Below, one piece after another: positions 29,894-40,631 of a DNA stretch of 64,000 bases. Location of the stretch: positions 186,001-250,000 of the forward strand of contig CANMGS010000001.1 in the NCBI GenBank assembly GCA_947497475.1, given 5' to 3'. Below the pieces are notes generated by a model. It searched no databases and was not told where the DNA came from. It saw nothing but the letters and a program-made list of their open reading frames with translations. Every line of letters begins with the position of its first letter. Position 1 is the first letter of the stretch. The stretch is from an uncultured Amylibacter sp. (GTDB taxonomy: Bacteria; Pseudomonadota; Alphaproteobacteria; Rhodobacterales; Rhodobacteraceae). The position numbers were made by a program, and so were the translations under genes.

Positions 29894-29930
29894 TTTGTGA
29901 TCACAAAAAATAAACGTGTGATCACAAAAT
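29894..29930. promoter_or_regulatory. two GTGATCAC operators upstream of sucC
   Basis: TTTGTGATCACAAA (29894-29907) is a perfect palindrome; a second, less extended site GTGTGATCACAAAA begins at 29916. Centres are 21 bp apart, two helical turns, about 110-130 nt before sucC. The same palindrome overlaps the start of the gntR gene at 42273-42288. Confidence 0.7.
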
Positions 29931-30032
29931 CTAATAAATATCTATTAATAGTAAAAAACTGTTTTTTTCACTTCTACCCTTCCGATTCTTCTGTAACGAT
30001 ACCCTAGATTATTTAACCTAAGGGAAGAATCC

Positions 30033-31226
30033 ATGAACATTCATGAATATCAAGCCAAACAGCTGTTAAAGGCATATGGGGCTCCAGTCTCAGACGGCCG
30101 TGTCGTAATGAACGCAGGCGAAGCAAAAGCAAAAGCCGCAGAAATGGATGGCCCACTTTGGGTTGTAAAAGCGCAAATCCACGCAGGTGGGCGCGGCAAA
30201 GGCACATTTAAAGAAGCAGAAGCTGGCGAAAAAGGCGGCGTACGTTTGGCATTTTCCGTAGAAGAAGCCGCAGAAGAAGCCGAAAAAATGTTGGGCAAAA
30301 CATTGGTCACACACCAAACAGGCCCAATTGGAAAACAAGTCAACCGCATCTACATCGAAGACGGGTCAGACATTGAAACAGAATTATACCTTGCAGTCCT
30401 ATTGGACCGTGTGACATCGCGCATTGCTTTCGTAGCCTCTACAGAAGGTGGCATGGACATCGAGGCAGTCGCCGCAGAAACGCCAGAAAAAATTATCACA
30501 CTGACAATTGATCCCTCAACAGGTTTCACAAAAGAAAATGGTAAAGCCGTAGCCGATGCATTGAAATTAACAGGTGGTGCCGTTGATCAATGTGTTGAAC
30601 TGACTTCAAACTTGTACCGTATGTTCGTTGAAAAAGACATGGACATGCTTGAAATCAACCCGTTGATCGTAATGCCGGGCAACAACCTAAAATGCTTAGA
30701 CGCGAAAATGGGCTTTGATGGCAACGCTTTGTTCCGCCAAGCAGACATTTTAGAATTGCGCGACGAAACAGAAGAAGATGAAAAAGAGCTGGAAGCGTCT
30801 AAATACGATCTAAGCTATATCGCACTTGATGGCGAAATCGGTTGTATGGTGAATGGTGCTGGTCTTGCGATGGCCACAATGGACATCATCAAGTTGAAAG
30901 GCGCTGAGCCTGCAAACTTCTTGGACGTGGGTGGCGGTGCTACTGCTGAAAAAGTAACAGCAGCATTCAAAATCATCACATCTGATCCAAACGTTAAAGG
31001 TATCCTTGTGAATATCTTCGGCGGTATCATGCGTTGTGATGTAATCGCAGAAGGCGTGGTTCAAGCCGTAAAAGAAGTCGGCCTACAAGTGCCACTGGTT
31101 GTGCGCCTAGAAGGTACGAAAGTGCAAGAAGGCAAAGACATTATCAACAACAGCCCGTTGGATGTAATCGCAGCGGATGATCTGGATGATGCCGCAGAAA
31201 AAATCGTTAAAGCGGTGAAAGGTTAA
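30033..31226 (+). CDS. sucC: succinyl-CoA synthetase beta subunit (ADP-forming)
   Basis: A 397-residue ATP-grasp protein starting [16 protein letters not shown], the family opening. ATP-grasp residues in [14 protein letters not shown] and the C-terminal [17 protein letters not shown] are visible. With SucD it makes ATP or GTP from succinyl-CoA. AAGGGAAG precedes the ATG. It is the first gene of the suc operon and its 5' region holds the GTGATCAC pair. Confidence 0.98.
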   Translation: MNIHEYQAKQLLKAYGAPVSDGRVVMNAGEAKAKAAEMDGPLWVVKAQIHAGGRGKGTFKEAEAGEKGGVRLAFSVEEAAEEAEKMLGKTLVTHQTGPIGKQVNRIYIEDGSDIETELYLAVLLDRVTSRIAFVASTEGGMDIEAVAAETPEKIITLTIDPSTGFTKENGKAVADALKLTGGAVDQCVELTSNLYRMFVEKDMDMLEINPLIVMPGNNLKCLDAKMGFDGNALFRQADILELRDETEEDEKELEASKYDLSYIALDGEIGCMVNGAGLAMATMDIIKLKGAEPANFLDVGGGATAEKVTAAFKIITSDPNVKGILVNIFGGIMRCDVIAEGVVQAVKEVGLQVPLVVRLEGTKVQEGKDIINNSPLDVIAADDLDDAAEKIVKAVKG

Positions 31227-31230
31227 TCAC

Positions 31231-32130
31231 ATGTCAATTCTAATCAACAAAGACACTAAGATCCTCGTACAAGGCCTAACTGGTAAAACAGGCACCTTCC
31301 ACACAGAACAAGCGCTTGCGTATCACGGCACCCAAATGGTTGGTGGTACACACCCGAAAAAAGGTGGCACAAACTGGGCTGCTGCAAGCGGTCAAGAACT
31401 GCCAATCTTTGCATCTGTTGCAGAAGGTAAAGAAGCAACAGGCGCCACAGCCTCTGTGATCTATGTTCCACCAGCAGGTGCAGCTGCAGCCATCGAAGAA
31501 GCAATTGATGCAGGCATCGAATTGATCACATGTATCACCGAAGGCATTCCAGTGATGGATATGGTGCGCGTGAAAGACAAATTGGACAAATCCAATTCCC
31601 GTCTAATCGGCGGCAACTGTCCAGGCCTTATGACACCAGATGAATGTAAAATCGGCATCATGCCAGGGTCCATCTTCAAAAAAGGCTCTGTTGGCGTACT
31701 ATCACGCTCAGGCACTTTGACATATGAAGCCGTGTTCCAAACAACAAACGCGGGCCTTGGTCAATCAAGCGCGGTTGGCATTGGCGGCGACCCTATCAAA
31801 GGCACAGAGTTCATTGATATCTTAGAGCTGTACCTAGCGGACGATGAAACGCAATCCATCATCATGATCGGCGAAATCGGTGGTTCCGCCGAGGAAGATG
31901 CCGCACAATTCCTAATCGATGAGGCCAAAAAAGGCCGCAAGAAACCAGTCGCTGGTTTCATCGCAGGTGTAACAGCGCCTCCAGGCCGCCGTATGGGTCA
32001 CGCTGGTGCGATCGTTGCAGGCGGCAAAGGCGACGCTGGCAGCAAAATCGAAGCCATGCGTTCAGCAGGTATCGTTGTATCCGACAGCCCAGCGGGCTTA
32101 GGCGAAGCTGTTCTAAAAGCAATCGGTTAA
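31231..32130 (+). CDS. sucD: succinyl-CoA synthetase alpha subunit
   Basis: A 299-residue CoA-binding subunit. The Rossmann CoA-binding part contains [17 protein letters not shown]; the phosphorylated histidine is in [16 protein letters not shown]. It starts 4 bp after the sucC stop, so the pair is co-translated. The length is standard. Confidence 0.98.
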   Translation: MSILINKDTKILVQGLTGKTGTFHTEQALAYHGTQMVGGTHPKKGGTNWAAASGQELPIFASVAEGKEATGATASVIYVPPAGAAAAIEEAIDAGIELITCITEGIPVMDMVRVKDKLDKSNSRLIGGNCPGLMTPDECKIGIMPGSIFKKGSVGVLSRSGTLTYEAVFQTTNAGLGQSSAVGIGGDPIKGTEFIDILELYLADDETQSIIMIGEIGGSAEEDAAQFLIDEAKKGRKKPVAGFIAGVTAPPGRRMGHAGAIVAGGKGDAGSKIEAMRSAGIVVSDSPAGLGEAVLKAIG

Positions 32131-32215
32131 TCATGGTCGAAAGTTTATTAATTCAAGCTGGCAATGCGTGTAAAAATGCCTAAAAGCGAAAACACAAAGG
32201 CATATTATAGCACAA

Positions 32216-32227
32216 ATGCATAAAGGA
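32216..32227. repeat. 12-bp direct repeat before the methyltransferase
   Basis: ATGCATAAAGGA occurs here and again at 32955-32966, on either side of the methyltransferase gene. It includes the ribosome-binding AAAGGA. Confidence 0.45.
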
Positions 32228-32235
32228 TTAAGATA

Positions 32236-32952
32236 ATGGGAACAAAGACCTATGAGGCAAAGGGAAACCGACACCTCGATGTAGAGCAAGTAGAGCTCTT
32301 ACCCTACCATAAAGAAGTAGGTAAATTAGCACTCAAACACGCTTCCAATGGAAGCGTGTTAGACATCGGCTCGGGAATGGGGCAATTAGAGTTGTTCTTA
32401 TCCCAAAACGGCTTTAAAGGCGAAGTACATGTTGCAGACGCTTACGATGTTTGCATTGAAGCCTCTAGCGATTATGACATTGTTAAAGGCCACTACAAAT
32501 TATCAGAGACGGAATTTAATCCACACCTTGCTATTGACCGCAAATTCGATGTTGTAGTCATGTCGCATGTGCTTGAACACATTCATAATCCGTCACGAGC
32601 TCTTGAAAATGTATTATCTCTTCTGAATGAAGATGGTGTTCTAATCGTGGCTGTTCCCAACCCATCTAGACCACTTGTTTTCTTCGGTAACATTTTCAAA
32701 TTCCACTACGCCAACCGTGGACATGTTCAAGCTTGGGATCCGTCACATTGGCGTATTTTCCTAGAACAAGCCATGAAGCTTAATGTTCTAGAATACGCAT
32801 CTGATTTCATAGATTTCCCTAAACATCGTAAGTTGCCTCTCCTGCAAAAATTAGGAGTTCTTCTTGCGAAGCCATTCCCATGGTGGAGCTTTTCAAACAT
32901 AGCAGCCATCCAAGCCAGAAAAGCTGGCGATGAGCGTATTGGGTTGCTCTGA
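32236..32952 (+). CDS. class I SAM-dependent methyltransferase inserted in the suc operon
   Basis: A 238-residue protein. Motif I is VLDIGSGMGQLE (residues about 41-52), the acidic post-I region is HVADAY, and MSHVLEHIHNPSRALENVL matches the Methyltransf_23/MetW-UbiG-like group. The substrate is unknown. It sits between sucD and sucA, an order not expected for the TCA cluster, and is bordered by a 12-bp direct repeat that includes its ribosome site, hinting at insertion into the operon. It is probably transcribed with suc genes. Confidence 0.85.
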   Translation: MGTKTYEAKGNRHLDVEQVELLPYHKEVGKLALKHASNGSVLDIGSGMGQLELFLSQNGFKGEVHVADAYDVCIEASSDYDIVKGHYKLSETEFNPHLAIDRKFDVVVMSHVLEHIHNPSRALENVLSLLNEDGVLIVAVPNPSRPLVFFGNIFKFHYANRGHVQAWDPSHWRIFLEQAMKLNVLEYASDFIDFPKHRKLPLLQKLGVLLAKPFPWWSFSNIAAIQARKAGDERIGLL

Positions 32953-32954
32953 AG

Positions 32955-32966
32955 ATGCATAAAGGA
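32955..32966. repeat. 12-bp direct repeat after the methyltransferase
   Basis: This is the second copy of ATGCATAAAGGA (first at 32216-32227). It begins 3 nt after the methyltransferase stop. Confidence 0.45.
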
Positions 32967-33032
32967 AGCTTAAAATTACGCGAATTGGAAAGTCCTTATT
33001 TCGCAGATGCCAAAAAGCTTCCAATAAAATTC

Positions 33033-33058
33033 AACCATGGCCTTTCGGGGCCATGGTT
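33033..33058. repeat. 10-bp perfect hairpin in front of sucA
   Basis: AACCATGGCC and GGCCATGGTT pair perfectly around a 6-nt loop, ending 20 nt before the sucA start. No T-run follows, so it is more likely an mRNA stability or processing element, or a weak attenuator, than a terminator. Confidence 0.6.
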
Positions 33059-33078
33059 CTCACGAAAGGATCGTCTAA

Positions 33079-36021
33079 ATGACCAAACAGCCATCTAACT
33101 CTCAATTCCATGCAGAAAGTTTTCTACAAGGACATAATGCGGAATATGTAGAACAACTTCACGCCAACTATGTGAAGAACCCGTCGTCGGTTGATGAAAG
33201 TTGGGCAGCTTTCTTTCGCGAACTGAATGAAGATGCATCCCAAGTCACGGCAGAGGCTGCAGGCCCATCATGGGGTCGCCCCGATTGGCCTCCAATGCCA
33301 AATGATGAATTAACGGCTGCACTCGATGGTCAGTGGGCCGAAGATCCTAAAAAAGCGATCACAGAAAAAGCCCAAAGCGTTGGCGCTGTTTTAACCGAAG
33401 ACCAAGTTCAACGTGCGGTACTCGATTCAATCCGTGCTTTGATGGTGATCCGTGCTTACCGTATTCGCGGTCACTTGGCAGCTAATCTTGACCCACTGGG
33501 ATTGAAGAAGCAGGAACCACATCCAGAATTAGATCCAGCATTCTATGGCTTCACCGAAGCGGACATGGATCGCCCTATTTTCCTAGACAATGTTTTGGGC
33601 ATGCAAATGGCATCCATGCGCGACATTGTTACAAAACTACGCAAAACATATTGCGGTACATTTGCCCTGCAATACATGCACATTTCCAACCCAGAAGAAG
33701 CCTCTTGGTTGAAAGAGCGTATTGAATCCTATGACAAAGAGCATTTCTTTACCAAAGAAGGCCGCAAAGCCATTTTGCAAAAAATGGTCGAAGCAGAGGG
33801 TTTTGAAAAATTCTGTCACGTCAAATATTCAGGCACAAAACGGTTTGGCCTAGATGGCGGCGAAGCTCTCATTCCAGCCATGGAACAAATGATCAAACGT
33901 GGCGGTGCTTTAGGTGTGAAAGACATCATCGTTGGCATGCCACACCGTGGACGTCTGAACGTTCTGTCAAACGTGATGGGTAAACCATTCCGCGCCATCT
34001 TTAACGAATTCTTCGGTGGTTCGTACAAACCTGACGAAGTTGAAGGATCAGGCGACGTGAAATACCACCTTGGTGCGTCCTCTGACCGCGAATTCGATGG
34101 CAATTCAGTTCACCTATCATTGACTGCCAATCCATCGCACCTAGAAGCTGTAAATCCAGTGGTCTTGGGCAAAGCACGTGCCAAAGGTGATCAACAAGGC
34201 CGTGACCGTGGTGCCGTTATGCCAATCCTTCTGCATGGCGACGCTGCATTCGCGGGCCAAGGTGTGGTTGCGGAGTGTTTCGGTTTGTCTGGCCTGAAGG
34301 GTCACATCACAGGCGGCACAATCCATATCGTTGTAAATAATCAAATCGGTTTCACAACATCACCACATGACAGCCGTTCATCCCCTTACCCAACCGATAT
34401 TTCCTTAATGGTGGAGGCACCGATTTTCCACGTTAACGGTGACGATCCAGAGGCGGTTGTACATGCCGCTAAAATCGCAACAGAATACCGCCAGAAATTC
34501 CGTAAAGATGTTGTTTTGGATATCTTCTGTTACCGCCGCTTCGGTCATAACGAAGGCGATGAACCAATGTTCACACAACCGCAAATGTACAAACAGATCA
34601 AGCAACAAAAAACATCGCTAGCGATTTACACAGAACGCTTGGTGAAAGACGGTTTGATCCCAGAAGGTGAAATCGAAGATCTAAAAGCATCCTTCCAAGC
34701 TAAACTGAATGAAGAGTTTGAAGCTGGTAAAAACTACAAACCAAACAAAGCTGATTGGCTGGACGGTCGTTGGAAGCATCTGGAAAGCAAAGACCCAGAA
34801 TACCAGCGCGGCAAAACCTTCATTACGAAAAAGCGCTTCAAAGAAATCGGCGATGCATTAACGAAGTTGCCAGAGGATTGGACACCGCACAAAACCATTT
34901 CTCGTATCTTAGAAGCCAAAGCAGAAACACTGAAAAAAGGTAAAGGCATCGATTGGGCCACTGCCGAAGCGCTTGCATTTGGTGCCTTGCAATACGAAGG
35001 CTTCCCAGTCCGCCTTTCAGGTCAGGACTGTACACGCGGCACATTCAGCCATCGCCATTCTGGTATTCTAGACCAGAATACTGGTGAAAAATACTATCCG
35101 CTGAACAACATTTGCGAAGACCAAGCAAATTACGAAGTGATCGACAGCATGCTGTCTGAATACGCTGTCCTTGGGTACGAATATGGCTACTCTCTAGCCG
35201 AACCAAACGCGCTAACACTTTGGGAAGCACAATTTGGTGATTTCACCAATGGCGCGCAAATCATGATCGACCAATTCATCAGTTCTGGTGAAAGTAAATG
35301 GTTGCGCATGTCGGGCCTCGTAATGCTCTTGCCACATGGCATGGAAGGTCAAGGTCCAGAGCACAGCTCTGCGCGTCCAGAGCGTTTCTTGCAAATGTGT
35401 GCCGAAGACAACTGGGTGATTGCCAATGTGACAACACCAGCAAACTACTTCCACATATTGCGTCGTCAAATGAAACGCACATACCGCAAACCACTCGTGA
35501 TCATGACACCAAAATCATTGCTGCGTCACAAAATGGCCGTCAGCACGATTGATGATTTCACAGGTGACAGCAGTTTCCACCGTGTCCTTTGGGACGACGC
35601 ACAGCTTGGCAATTCAGACACAAAACTTGTCGCAGACAGCAAAATCAAACGCGTGGTGATGTGTTCAGGTAAAGTCTACTTTGATCTTCTGGCTGAACGT
35701 GACGCACGTGGTATAGATGACATCTACATCTTACGTGTCGAACAACTTTACCCAGTGCCGATGATGGCGATGACCGAGGAACTGAAACGCTTCAAAAACG
35801 CAGATGTTGTTTGGTGCCAAGAAGAGCCGCACAACCAAGGCTACTGGAGCCATATCAACCCTTACATCGAACAGGTTCTTGTTGAGCTTGATCACAAAAA
35901 CAACCGTCCAACATTCGCTGGACGCCCAGCCGCTGCTGCCCCTGCAACAGGGTTGGCCAGCGCACATAAAATACAACAAGACGCGCTCGTTAACGATGCG
36001 CTTACCCTAGGAGGTAAATAA
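33079..36021 (+). CDS. sucA: 2-oxoglutarate dehydrogenase E1 component
   Basis: A 980-residue thiamine-diphosphate enzyme. The N-terminal [17 protein letters not shown] motif binds the partner subunit; [18 protein letters not shown] and the ThDP motif [11 protein letters not shown] followed by NNQIGFTT are visible, and [20 protein letters not shown] with [16 protein letters not shown] lie in the pyrimidine-binding part. It decarboxylates 2-oxoglutarate and passes succinyl to the lipoyl arm of SucB. AAAGGA lies upstream, after the hairpin at 33033-33058. Confidence 0.98.
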   Translation: MTKQPSNSQFHAESFLQGHNAEYVEQLHANYVKNPSSVDESWAAFFRELNEDASQVTAEAAGPSWGRPDWPPMPNDELTAALDGQWAEDPKKAITEKAQSVGAVLTEDQVQRAVLDSIRALMVIRAYRIRGHLAANLDPLGLKKQEPHPELDPAFYGFTEADMDRPIFLDNVLGMQMASMRDIVTKLRKTYCGTFALQYMHISNPEEASWLKERIESYDKEHFFTKEGRKAILQKMVEAEGFEKFCHVKYSGTKRFGLDGGEALIPAMEQMIKRGGALGVKDIIVGMPHRGRLNVLSNVMGKPFRAIFNEFFGGSYKPDEVEGSGDVKYHLGASSDREFDGNSVHLSLTANPSHLEAVNPVVLGKARAKGDQQGRDRGAVMPILLHGDAAFAGQGVVAECFGLSGLKGHITGGTIHIVVNNQIGFTTSPHDSRSSPYPTDISLMVEAPIFHVNGDDPEAVVHAAKIATEYRQKFRKDVVLDIFCYRRFGHNEGDEPMFTQPQMYKQIKQQKTSLAIYTERLVKDGLIPEGEIEDLKASFQAKLNEEFEAGKNYKPNKADWLDGRWKHLESKDPEYQRGKTFITKKRFKEIGDALTKLPEDWTPHKTISRILEAKAETLKKGKGIDWATAEALAFGALQYEGFPVRLSGQDCTRGTFSHRHSGILDQNTGEKYYPLNNICEDQANYEVIDSMLSEYAVLGYEYGYSLAEPNALTLWEAQFGDFTNGAQIMIDQFISSGESKWLRMSGLVMLLPHGMEGQGPEHSSARPERFLQMCAEDNWVIANVTTPANYFHILRRQMKRTYRKPLVIMTPKSLLRHKMAVSTIDDFTGDSSFHRVLWDDAQLGNSDTKLVADSKIKRVVMCSGKVYFDLLAERDARGIDDIYILRVEQLYPVPMMAMTEELKRFKNADVVWCQEEPHNQGYWSHINPYIEQVLVELDHKNNRPTFAGRPAAAAPATGLASAHKIQQDALVNDALTLGGK

Positions 36022-36022
36022 G

Positions 36023-37528
36023 ATGACTGAAGTACGTGTTCCAACCCTAGGAGAAAGCGTTTCCGAAGCAACCGTTGCCACTTGGTTCAAAAAAGTCGGT
36101 GATACCGTTGCCCAGGACGAAATGATCTGTGAACTTGAAACAGACAAAGTGACAGTAGAGGTGCCATCCCCATTCGCTGGCACATTGACAGAAATCGTCG
36201 CTGCCGAAGGCGAAACAGTGGGCGTTGATGCTCTATTGGCAAACATCACCGAAGGCGACGCAGCCCCTGCCCCAGCAGCCGAAGAAAAACCAGCGGCTGC
36301 AGCGGCACCTGCATCTGGCGGCGATGATGCCGTGAAAATCATGGTTCCAGCTTTAGGTGAAAGTGTATCTGAAGCCACAGTCGGCACTTGGTTCAAAAAG
36401 GTTGGCGATAGCGTCACAGCCGACGAAATGCTGTGCGAACTGGAAACAGACAAAGTTTCCGTAGAAGTATCCTCACCCGCCACAGGTGTAATCACCGAAA
36501 TCCTAGCCGAAGACGGCGCAACCGTTGCCGCAGGCGGACAACTTGGCGTGATTTCTGGTTCTGCATCAGGCGCAACCCCTGCCCCAGCTCCTGCTGCCGC
36601 AGCACCTGCAGCGGCCTCATCTGACGGTGTTAAAAACGCACCGTCCGCTGAAAAGCTTATGGCAGAAAACAACATGTCAGCTGATCAAGTCACAGGCACA
36701 GGCCGCGACGGTCGTGTTATGAAAGAAGACGTTCAGGCCGCAATGGCAGCCCCAACTGCCGCAGCCGTTGTTCCGCCAGCAGCGGCACCAGTGGCAGCCC
36801 CACGTGCAGCCCCAGCGCCTGAACAAGCAGCACGCGAAGAACGTGTGAAAATGACCCGTCTACGTCAAACAATTGCACGTCGCTTGAAAGAAAGCCAAAA
36901 CACAGCCGCTATGCTGACCACGTATAACGAGGTCGACATGTCCGCAGTGATGGCACTGCGCACAGAATACAAAGACGTATTCTTGAAAAAACACGGCGTT
37001 AAGATGGGCTTTATGTCCTTCTTCACCAAAGCGTGCTGTCACGCGTTAAAAGAAGTGCCAGAAGTGAACGCTGAAATCGACGGCACAGACATCGTTTACA
37101 AAAGCTATGTGAACATGGGCATTGCCGCAGGCACTCCAACAGGTTTGGTTGTTCCAGTGATCCGCGACGCAGACCAGCTGTCTTTCTCTGAAATCGAAAA
37201 AGCAATCGCGGAAAAAGGCGCCCGCGCCCGCGACGGAAAACTGTCCATGGCAGAGATGCAGGGCGGCAGCTTTACCATCTCAAACGGCGGCGTATACGGA
37301 TCATTGATGTCATCCCCAATCTTGAACCCACCACAATCGGGTATCTTGGGCATGCATACGATCCAAAAGCGCCCTGTTGTGGTAAACGATGAAATCGTCA
37401 TCCGCCCGATGATGTATCTGGCACTCAGCTATGACCACCGCATCGTGGACGGCAAAGGCGCTGTGACCTTCCTAGTGCGCGTGAAAGAGGCGCTGGAAGA
37501 TCCACGTCGCTTGTTGATGGATCTTTAA
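36023..37528 (+). CDS. sucB: dihydrolipoamide succinyltransferase E2 with two lipoyl domains
   Basis: A 501-residue E2. Two lipoyl domains (residues about 2-76 and 104-178), each with the lipoylated lysine in ELETDKV, are joined by Ala/Pro/Glu linkers. A peripheral subunit-binding domain ([20 protein letters not shown]) and the catalytic domain with [13 protein letters not shown] (active-site His/Asp) follow. E. coli SucB has one lipoyl domain; two are seen in several alphaproteobacteria. It starts 1 nt after the sucA stop with AGGAGGT inside sucA. Confidence 0.97.
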   Translation: MTEVRVPTLGESVSEATVATWFKKVGDTVAQDEMICELETDKVTVEVPSPFAGTLTEIVAAEGETVGVDALLANITEGDAAPAPAAEEKPAAAAAPASGGDDAVKIMVPALGESVSEATVGTWFKKVGDSVTADEMLCELETDKVSVEVSSPATGVITEILAEDGATVAAGGQLGVISGSASGATPAPAPAAAAPAAASSDGVKNAPSAEKLMAENNMSADQVTGTGRDGRVMKEDVQAAMAAPTAAAVVPPAAAPVAAPRAAPAPEQAAREERVKMTRLRQTIARRLKESQNTAAMLTTYNEVDMSAVMALRTEYKDVFLKKHGVKMGFMSFFTKACCHALKEVPEVNAEIDGTDIVYKSYVNMGIAAGTPTGLVVPVIRDADQLSFSEIEKAIAEKGARARDGKLSMAEMQGGSFTISNGGVYGSLMSSPILNPPQSGILGMHTIQKRPVVVNDEIVIRPMMYLALSYDHRIVDGKGAVTFLVRVKEALEDPRRLLMDL

Positions 37529-37540
37529 GGCGTCATAAAT

Positions 37541-37882
37541 ATGAACTTGGCTCTTTTTGCGATAAAACTGCAATTAGCCCTCCTAACAGTGCTATTTTTA
37601 GCTCTGTTAGGATTAGCTTGGTACACAGGCGCAGATGCACTATTTTTAAGTGGCTCTCAGCTCATAGACCTCATTATAACAGTGATACTCTTTAACTTTA
37701 TACATAAAGAGCACCGCTGGGCTGCTGTAATCTATGTAGTCTTCACAGTGATATCATATTTCAAATTCATCTCATCAAATTTTGATGTCTTCTCAATCAT
37801 TCCATTTGCGAATGCCGTACTGTCAATGGTTGCAACATATGGCCTTTTCACATGGTGGCGAAATGAGCGTGTCAAATCATGA
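37541..37882 (+). CDS. small polytopic membrane protein
   Basis: A 113-residue inner-membrane protein with about four hydrophobic segments (8-28, 37-53, 60-78, 86-104) and a positively charged C-terminal end. No family recognised. It begins 12 nt after sucB and its stop overlaps the next start (ATGA), so it belongs to the suc-lpd operon. Confidence 0.7.
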   Translation: MNLALFAIKLQLALLTVLFLALLGLAWYTGADALFLSGSQLIDLIITVILFNFIHKEHRWAAVIYVVFTVISYFKFISSNFDVFSIIPFANAVLSMVATYGLFTWWRNERVKS

Positions 37883-38505
37883 TCATCTTCGACCACATAG
37901 GCATCGCAGCCCCATCCCTTTCAGAAGGCATCGTTTATTTCCAAGCCGCCACAGGTTTGGATATCCCCAAAGGCGGCGAACATCCTTTGATGTCTACGCA
38001 CAACCACCTTACAGCTCTTGGCCCTGATACATTCGCCGAAGTCATCGCGATAAACCCCGATGCCCCTGCCATTGATCGCCCGCGTTGGTTCAACCTCGAT
38101 AACACGACAAAGCCACAAGTTGCATGGCTGCTGCGCACCGATGATATCGAAGGCTGCATAACCAAAGCAGCGGATATCGGCATCGATTTAGGACGCGCCT
38201 TAAACTTAGAGCGCGATCATCTGAAATGGCGGTTCACAGTCCGCGATAATGGCACGATCCCAATGGATGGCGCTGCCCCGCTGTTGTTGCAATGGGATAC
38301 CAAAGGCCCGCATCCAGCAAGTGGTATGACTGATCTTGGGTTGCGGTTGAATGCTATCACCATAAAAACCCCTCAGGCTGAAAAGCTGACCCAATTGCTT
38401 GGCACTTTGGGGTTAACAGACAAGCCTGAGATCATCCAATCAGATGAAACCAATGTCAGCGTTGCATTGCAAACCGCAGACAACAGAAAGGTAACCCTTT
38501 CATGA
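37879..38505 (+). CDS. VOC-superfamily (glyoxalase-like) protein
   Basis: A 208-residue protein starting MIIFDHIGIAAPSLSEGIVYF, a glyoxalase-like (VOC) betaalphabetabetabeta start with a His in the metal position, and HTHNHLTALG-type second ligands in STHNHLTALGPDTFAEVIAI. It fits the glyoxalase_3 group; substrate unknown. It is translationally coupled to both neighbours by 4-nt overlaps. Confidence 0.8.
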   Translation: MIIFDHIGIAAPSLSEGIVYFQAATGLDIPKGGEHPLMSTHNHLTALGPDTFAEVIAINPDAPAIDRPRWFNLDNTTKPQVAWLLRTDDIEGCITKAADIGIDLGRALNLERDHLKWRFTVRDNGTIPMDGAAPLLLQWDTKGPHPASGMTDLGLRLNAITIKTPQAEKLTQLLGTLGLTDKPEIIQSDETNVSVALQTADNRKVTLS

Positions 38506-38891
38506 CACCAGAAATCATAACGCTTGCCCTTGCTGGCATCTTACAAGTCGTTCAGATATTTTTATATGTCCCACATGCTATCAAACAGGTTGGCCACGAT
38601 GCTGCTTATAGCCCCCGTGATGAAGGCAGTGAATTGACAGGTCGTGCAGGTCGCGTTCAACGTGCCATGAACAATCACTTCGAAGGGTTAATCCTGTTCA
38701 CAATCGCTGTCGTTGTTGTCACTTTGGGCGATGCCTCTAACCTTGTTACGCAAATCTGTGCATGGACCTATGTCGCAGCGCGCGTACTCTATATTCCAGC
38801 CTATGTCTTTGGATGGGTGCCATGGCGTTCCCATATTTGGACGGTAGGTCTTTTGGCGACAACCATCATGATGATTGCAGCACTCTTATGA
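38502..38891 (+). CDS. MAPEG-family membrane protein
   Basis: A 129-residue four-helix membrane protein. The GRAGRVQRAMNNHFEGLILFT stretch and the ARVLYIPAYVFGW segment are the MAPEG signatures (eicosanoid/glutathione-metabolism fold). The bacterial role is not known. It overlaps the VOC stop by 4 nt. Confidence 0.85.
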   Translation: MTPEIITLALAGILQVVQIFLYVPHAIKQVGHDAAYSPRDEGSELTGRAGRVQRAMNNHFEGLILFTIAVVVVTLGDASNLVTQICAWTYVAARVLYIPAYVFGWVPWRSHIWTVGLLATTIMMIAALL

Positions 38892-38941
38892 TTTTTGCCA
38901 CGCTCATAAATGGCGCAATGCGCGCAATCGTTCATAAATGG

Positions 38942-38996
38942 TACCATACCGTGTGCCATACGCATGCCATACGCGTGCCATACACATTCCATACGC
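38942..38996. repeat. five-unit 11-bp tandem repeat upstream of lpd
   Basis: Units 38942-38952, 38953-38963, 38964-38974, 38975-38985 and 38986-38996 follow the pattern RTGCCATACGC (the first and last are degenerate). The 11-bp period is close to one helical turn, so each CCATAC faces the same side of the DNA. Confidence 0.75.
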
Positions 38997-39008
38997 CGAT
39001 TTTCGGCG
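38994..39008. repeat. short hairpin before the lpd ribosome site
   Basis: CGCCGA-TTT-TCGGCG is a perfect 6-bp stem that touches the last tandem unit, 22 nt before the lpd start. It may influence translation initiation. Confidence 0.5.
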
Positions 39009-39030
39009 AAAACACGAAAGGTTAACCCCC

Positions 39031-40419
39031 ATGTCAGACTATGATGTTATCGTAATTGGCGGCGGCCCAGGCGGGTATGTCTGTGCTATTCGCTGCGCGC
39101 AATTAGGTCTAAAAACAGCCTGTGTCGAAGGCCGTGAAACACTGGGCGGCACCTGTTTAAACGTGGGCTGTATCCCGTCAAAAGCATTGCTGCATGCATC
39201 GCATTCTTACCATGAAGCCACACATAATTTCACTAAAATGGGCTTGATGGGTAAATCCCCATCCGTCGATTTCGGCAAGATGCAAGGCTACAAAGATGGC
39301 GTTGTTGAAGGTAACACCAAAGGCATCGAATTCTTGTTTAAAAAGAACAAGATAGACTGGATCAAAGGCTACGGTACAATCACAGCAGCAGGTGAAGTCA
39401 CCGTTGATGGCACAGCGCATAAAGCCAAAAATATCGTAATCGCAACAGGATCAGAACCGTCCTCTCTTCCGGGCGTAGAAGTGGACGAAAAAACGGTTGT
39501 GACATCCACTGGCGCATTGGCCTTGCCAAAAATTCCAAAATCAATGGTCGTGATCGGCGCAGGTGTCATCGGCCTTGAAATGGGCAGCGTATATGCGCGT
39601 CTGGGTTCTGAAGTGACGGTCGTTGAATTCTTGGATCACATAACACCTGGTATGGATGCAGAGATTTCCAAGACATTCCAAAGAATGCTGAAAAAACAAG
39701 GCTTTAAATTTATCATGGGTGCCGCGGTTCAATCCGTGGACACATCCAAAGGCAAAGCCAAAGTGAACTATAAGCTGCGCAAAAATGACAAAGAAGAAAC
39801 CATTGACGCGGACGTTGTTCTGGTGGCCACTGGCCGCAAGCCATTTACTGATGGTTTAGGATTTGAAGCGCTAGGCGGCACCATTTCAAAACGCGGTCAG
39901 ATTGAGGCTGACGATCACTGGCGCACCAACGTTGCAGGCGTTTACGCCATCGGCGACGTGATCGATGGCCCAATGCTGGCACATAAAGCCGAAGACGAAG
40001 GTATGGCTGTGGCAGAGGTGATTGCGGGTAAGCACGGTCACGTTAACTATAATGTAATACCTGGTGTGATATACACAGCCCCAGAAGTTGCGAATGTCGG
40101 CAAAACCGAAGAAGAGCTTAAAGAAGCTGGTGTCGATTACAAAATCGGTAAATTCAGCTTTATGGGCAACGCCCGTGCCAAAGCTATTTTCCAAGGCGAT
40201 GGTTTCGTGAAATTGCTGGCTGACGCCAAAACGGACCGCATTCTGGGCTGTCACTTGATCGGCCCAGCAGCTGGTGACTTGATCCATGAGATTTGTGTGG
40301 CGATGGAATTTGGCGCAAGCGCGCAGGATTTGGCACTAACCTGCCACGCGCACCCAACCTTCTCTGAGGCTATGCGTGAAGCCGCATTGGCTTGTGGTGA
40401 CGGCGCCATTCACGCCTAA
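39031..40419 (+). CDS. lpd: dihydrolipoamide dehydrogenase
   Basis: A 462-residue flavoprotein. FAD motif [20 protein letters not shown], the redox disulfide [16 protein letters not shown], the NAD motif [20 protein letters not shown] and the C-terminal catalytic [10 protein letters not shown] (His-Glu pair). It reoxidises the lipoyl arm of SucB. The frame reaches back to 38938, but that stretch translates the tandem repeat; ATG 39031 begins the true [10 protein letters not shown]. Confidence 0.97.
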   Translation: MSDYDVIVIGGGPGGYVCAIRCAQLGLKTACVEGRETLGGTCLNVGCIPSKALLHASHSYHEATHNFTKMGLMGKSPSVDFGKMQGYKDGVVEGNTKGIEFLFKKNKIDWIKGYGTITAAGEVTVDGTAHKAKNIVIATGSEPSSLPGVEVDEKTVVTSTGALALPKIPKSMVVIGAGVIGLEMGSVYARLGSEVTVVEFLDHITPGMDAEISKTFQRMLKKQGFKFIMGAAVQSVDTSKGKAKVNYKLRKNDKEETIDADVVLVATGRKPFTDGLGFEALGGTISKRGQIEADDHWRTNVAGVYAIGDVIDGPMLAHKAEDEGMAVAEVIAGKHGHVNYNVIPGVIYTAPEVANVGKTEEELKEAGVDYKIGKFSFMGNARAKAIFQGDGFVKLLADAKTDRILGCHLIGPAAGDLIHEICVAMEFGASAQDLALTCHAHPTFSEAMREAALACGDGAIHA

Positions 40420-40436
40420 CCCATTACATATAATGT

Positions 40437-40477
40437 AAAAAACGCCCTAATGCTTAAAACATTAGGGCGTTTTTATT
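40437..40477. terminator. strong terminator after lpd
   Basis: AACGCCCTAATG and CATTAGGGCGTT form a perfect 12-bp stem with a 7-nt loop, flanked by A and T runs, 18 nt after the lpd stop. It ends the suc-lpd operon and could work in both directions. Confidence 0.95.
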
Positions 40478-40631
40478 TGGCCTAATAAGGGAATAATGGC
40501 CACGATCAGCAAAGGGGGAAAGCTGATCTTTCAATGCCCTTTATACGTTCAAAACCGTAAATAGATCATAAATAATCTTCACAAAAACGTCAGTTATTTA
40601 ATTCAAAGTTGCTGTATGAAAGCAATAATGT

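Noticed and set aside
38938-39030. 31-codon upstream extension of lpd
   Set aside because: It translates the 11-bp tandem repeat and precedes the standard [10 protein letters not shown] start.
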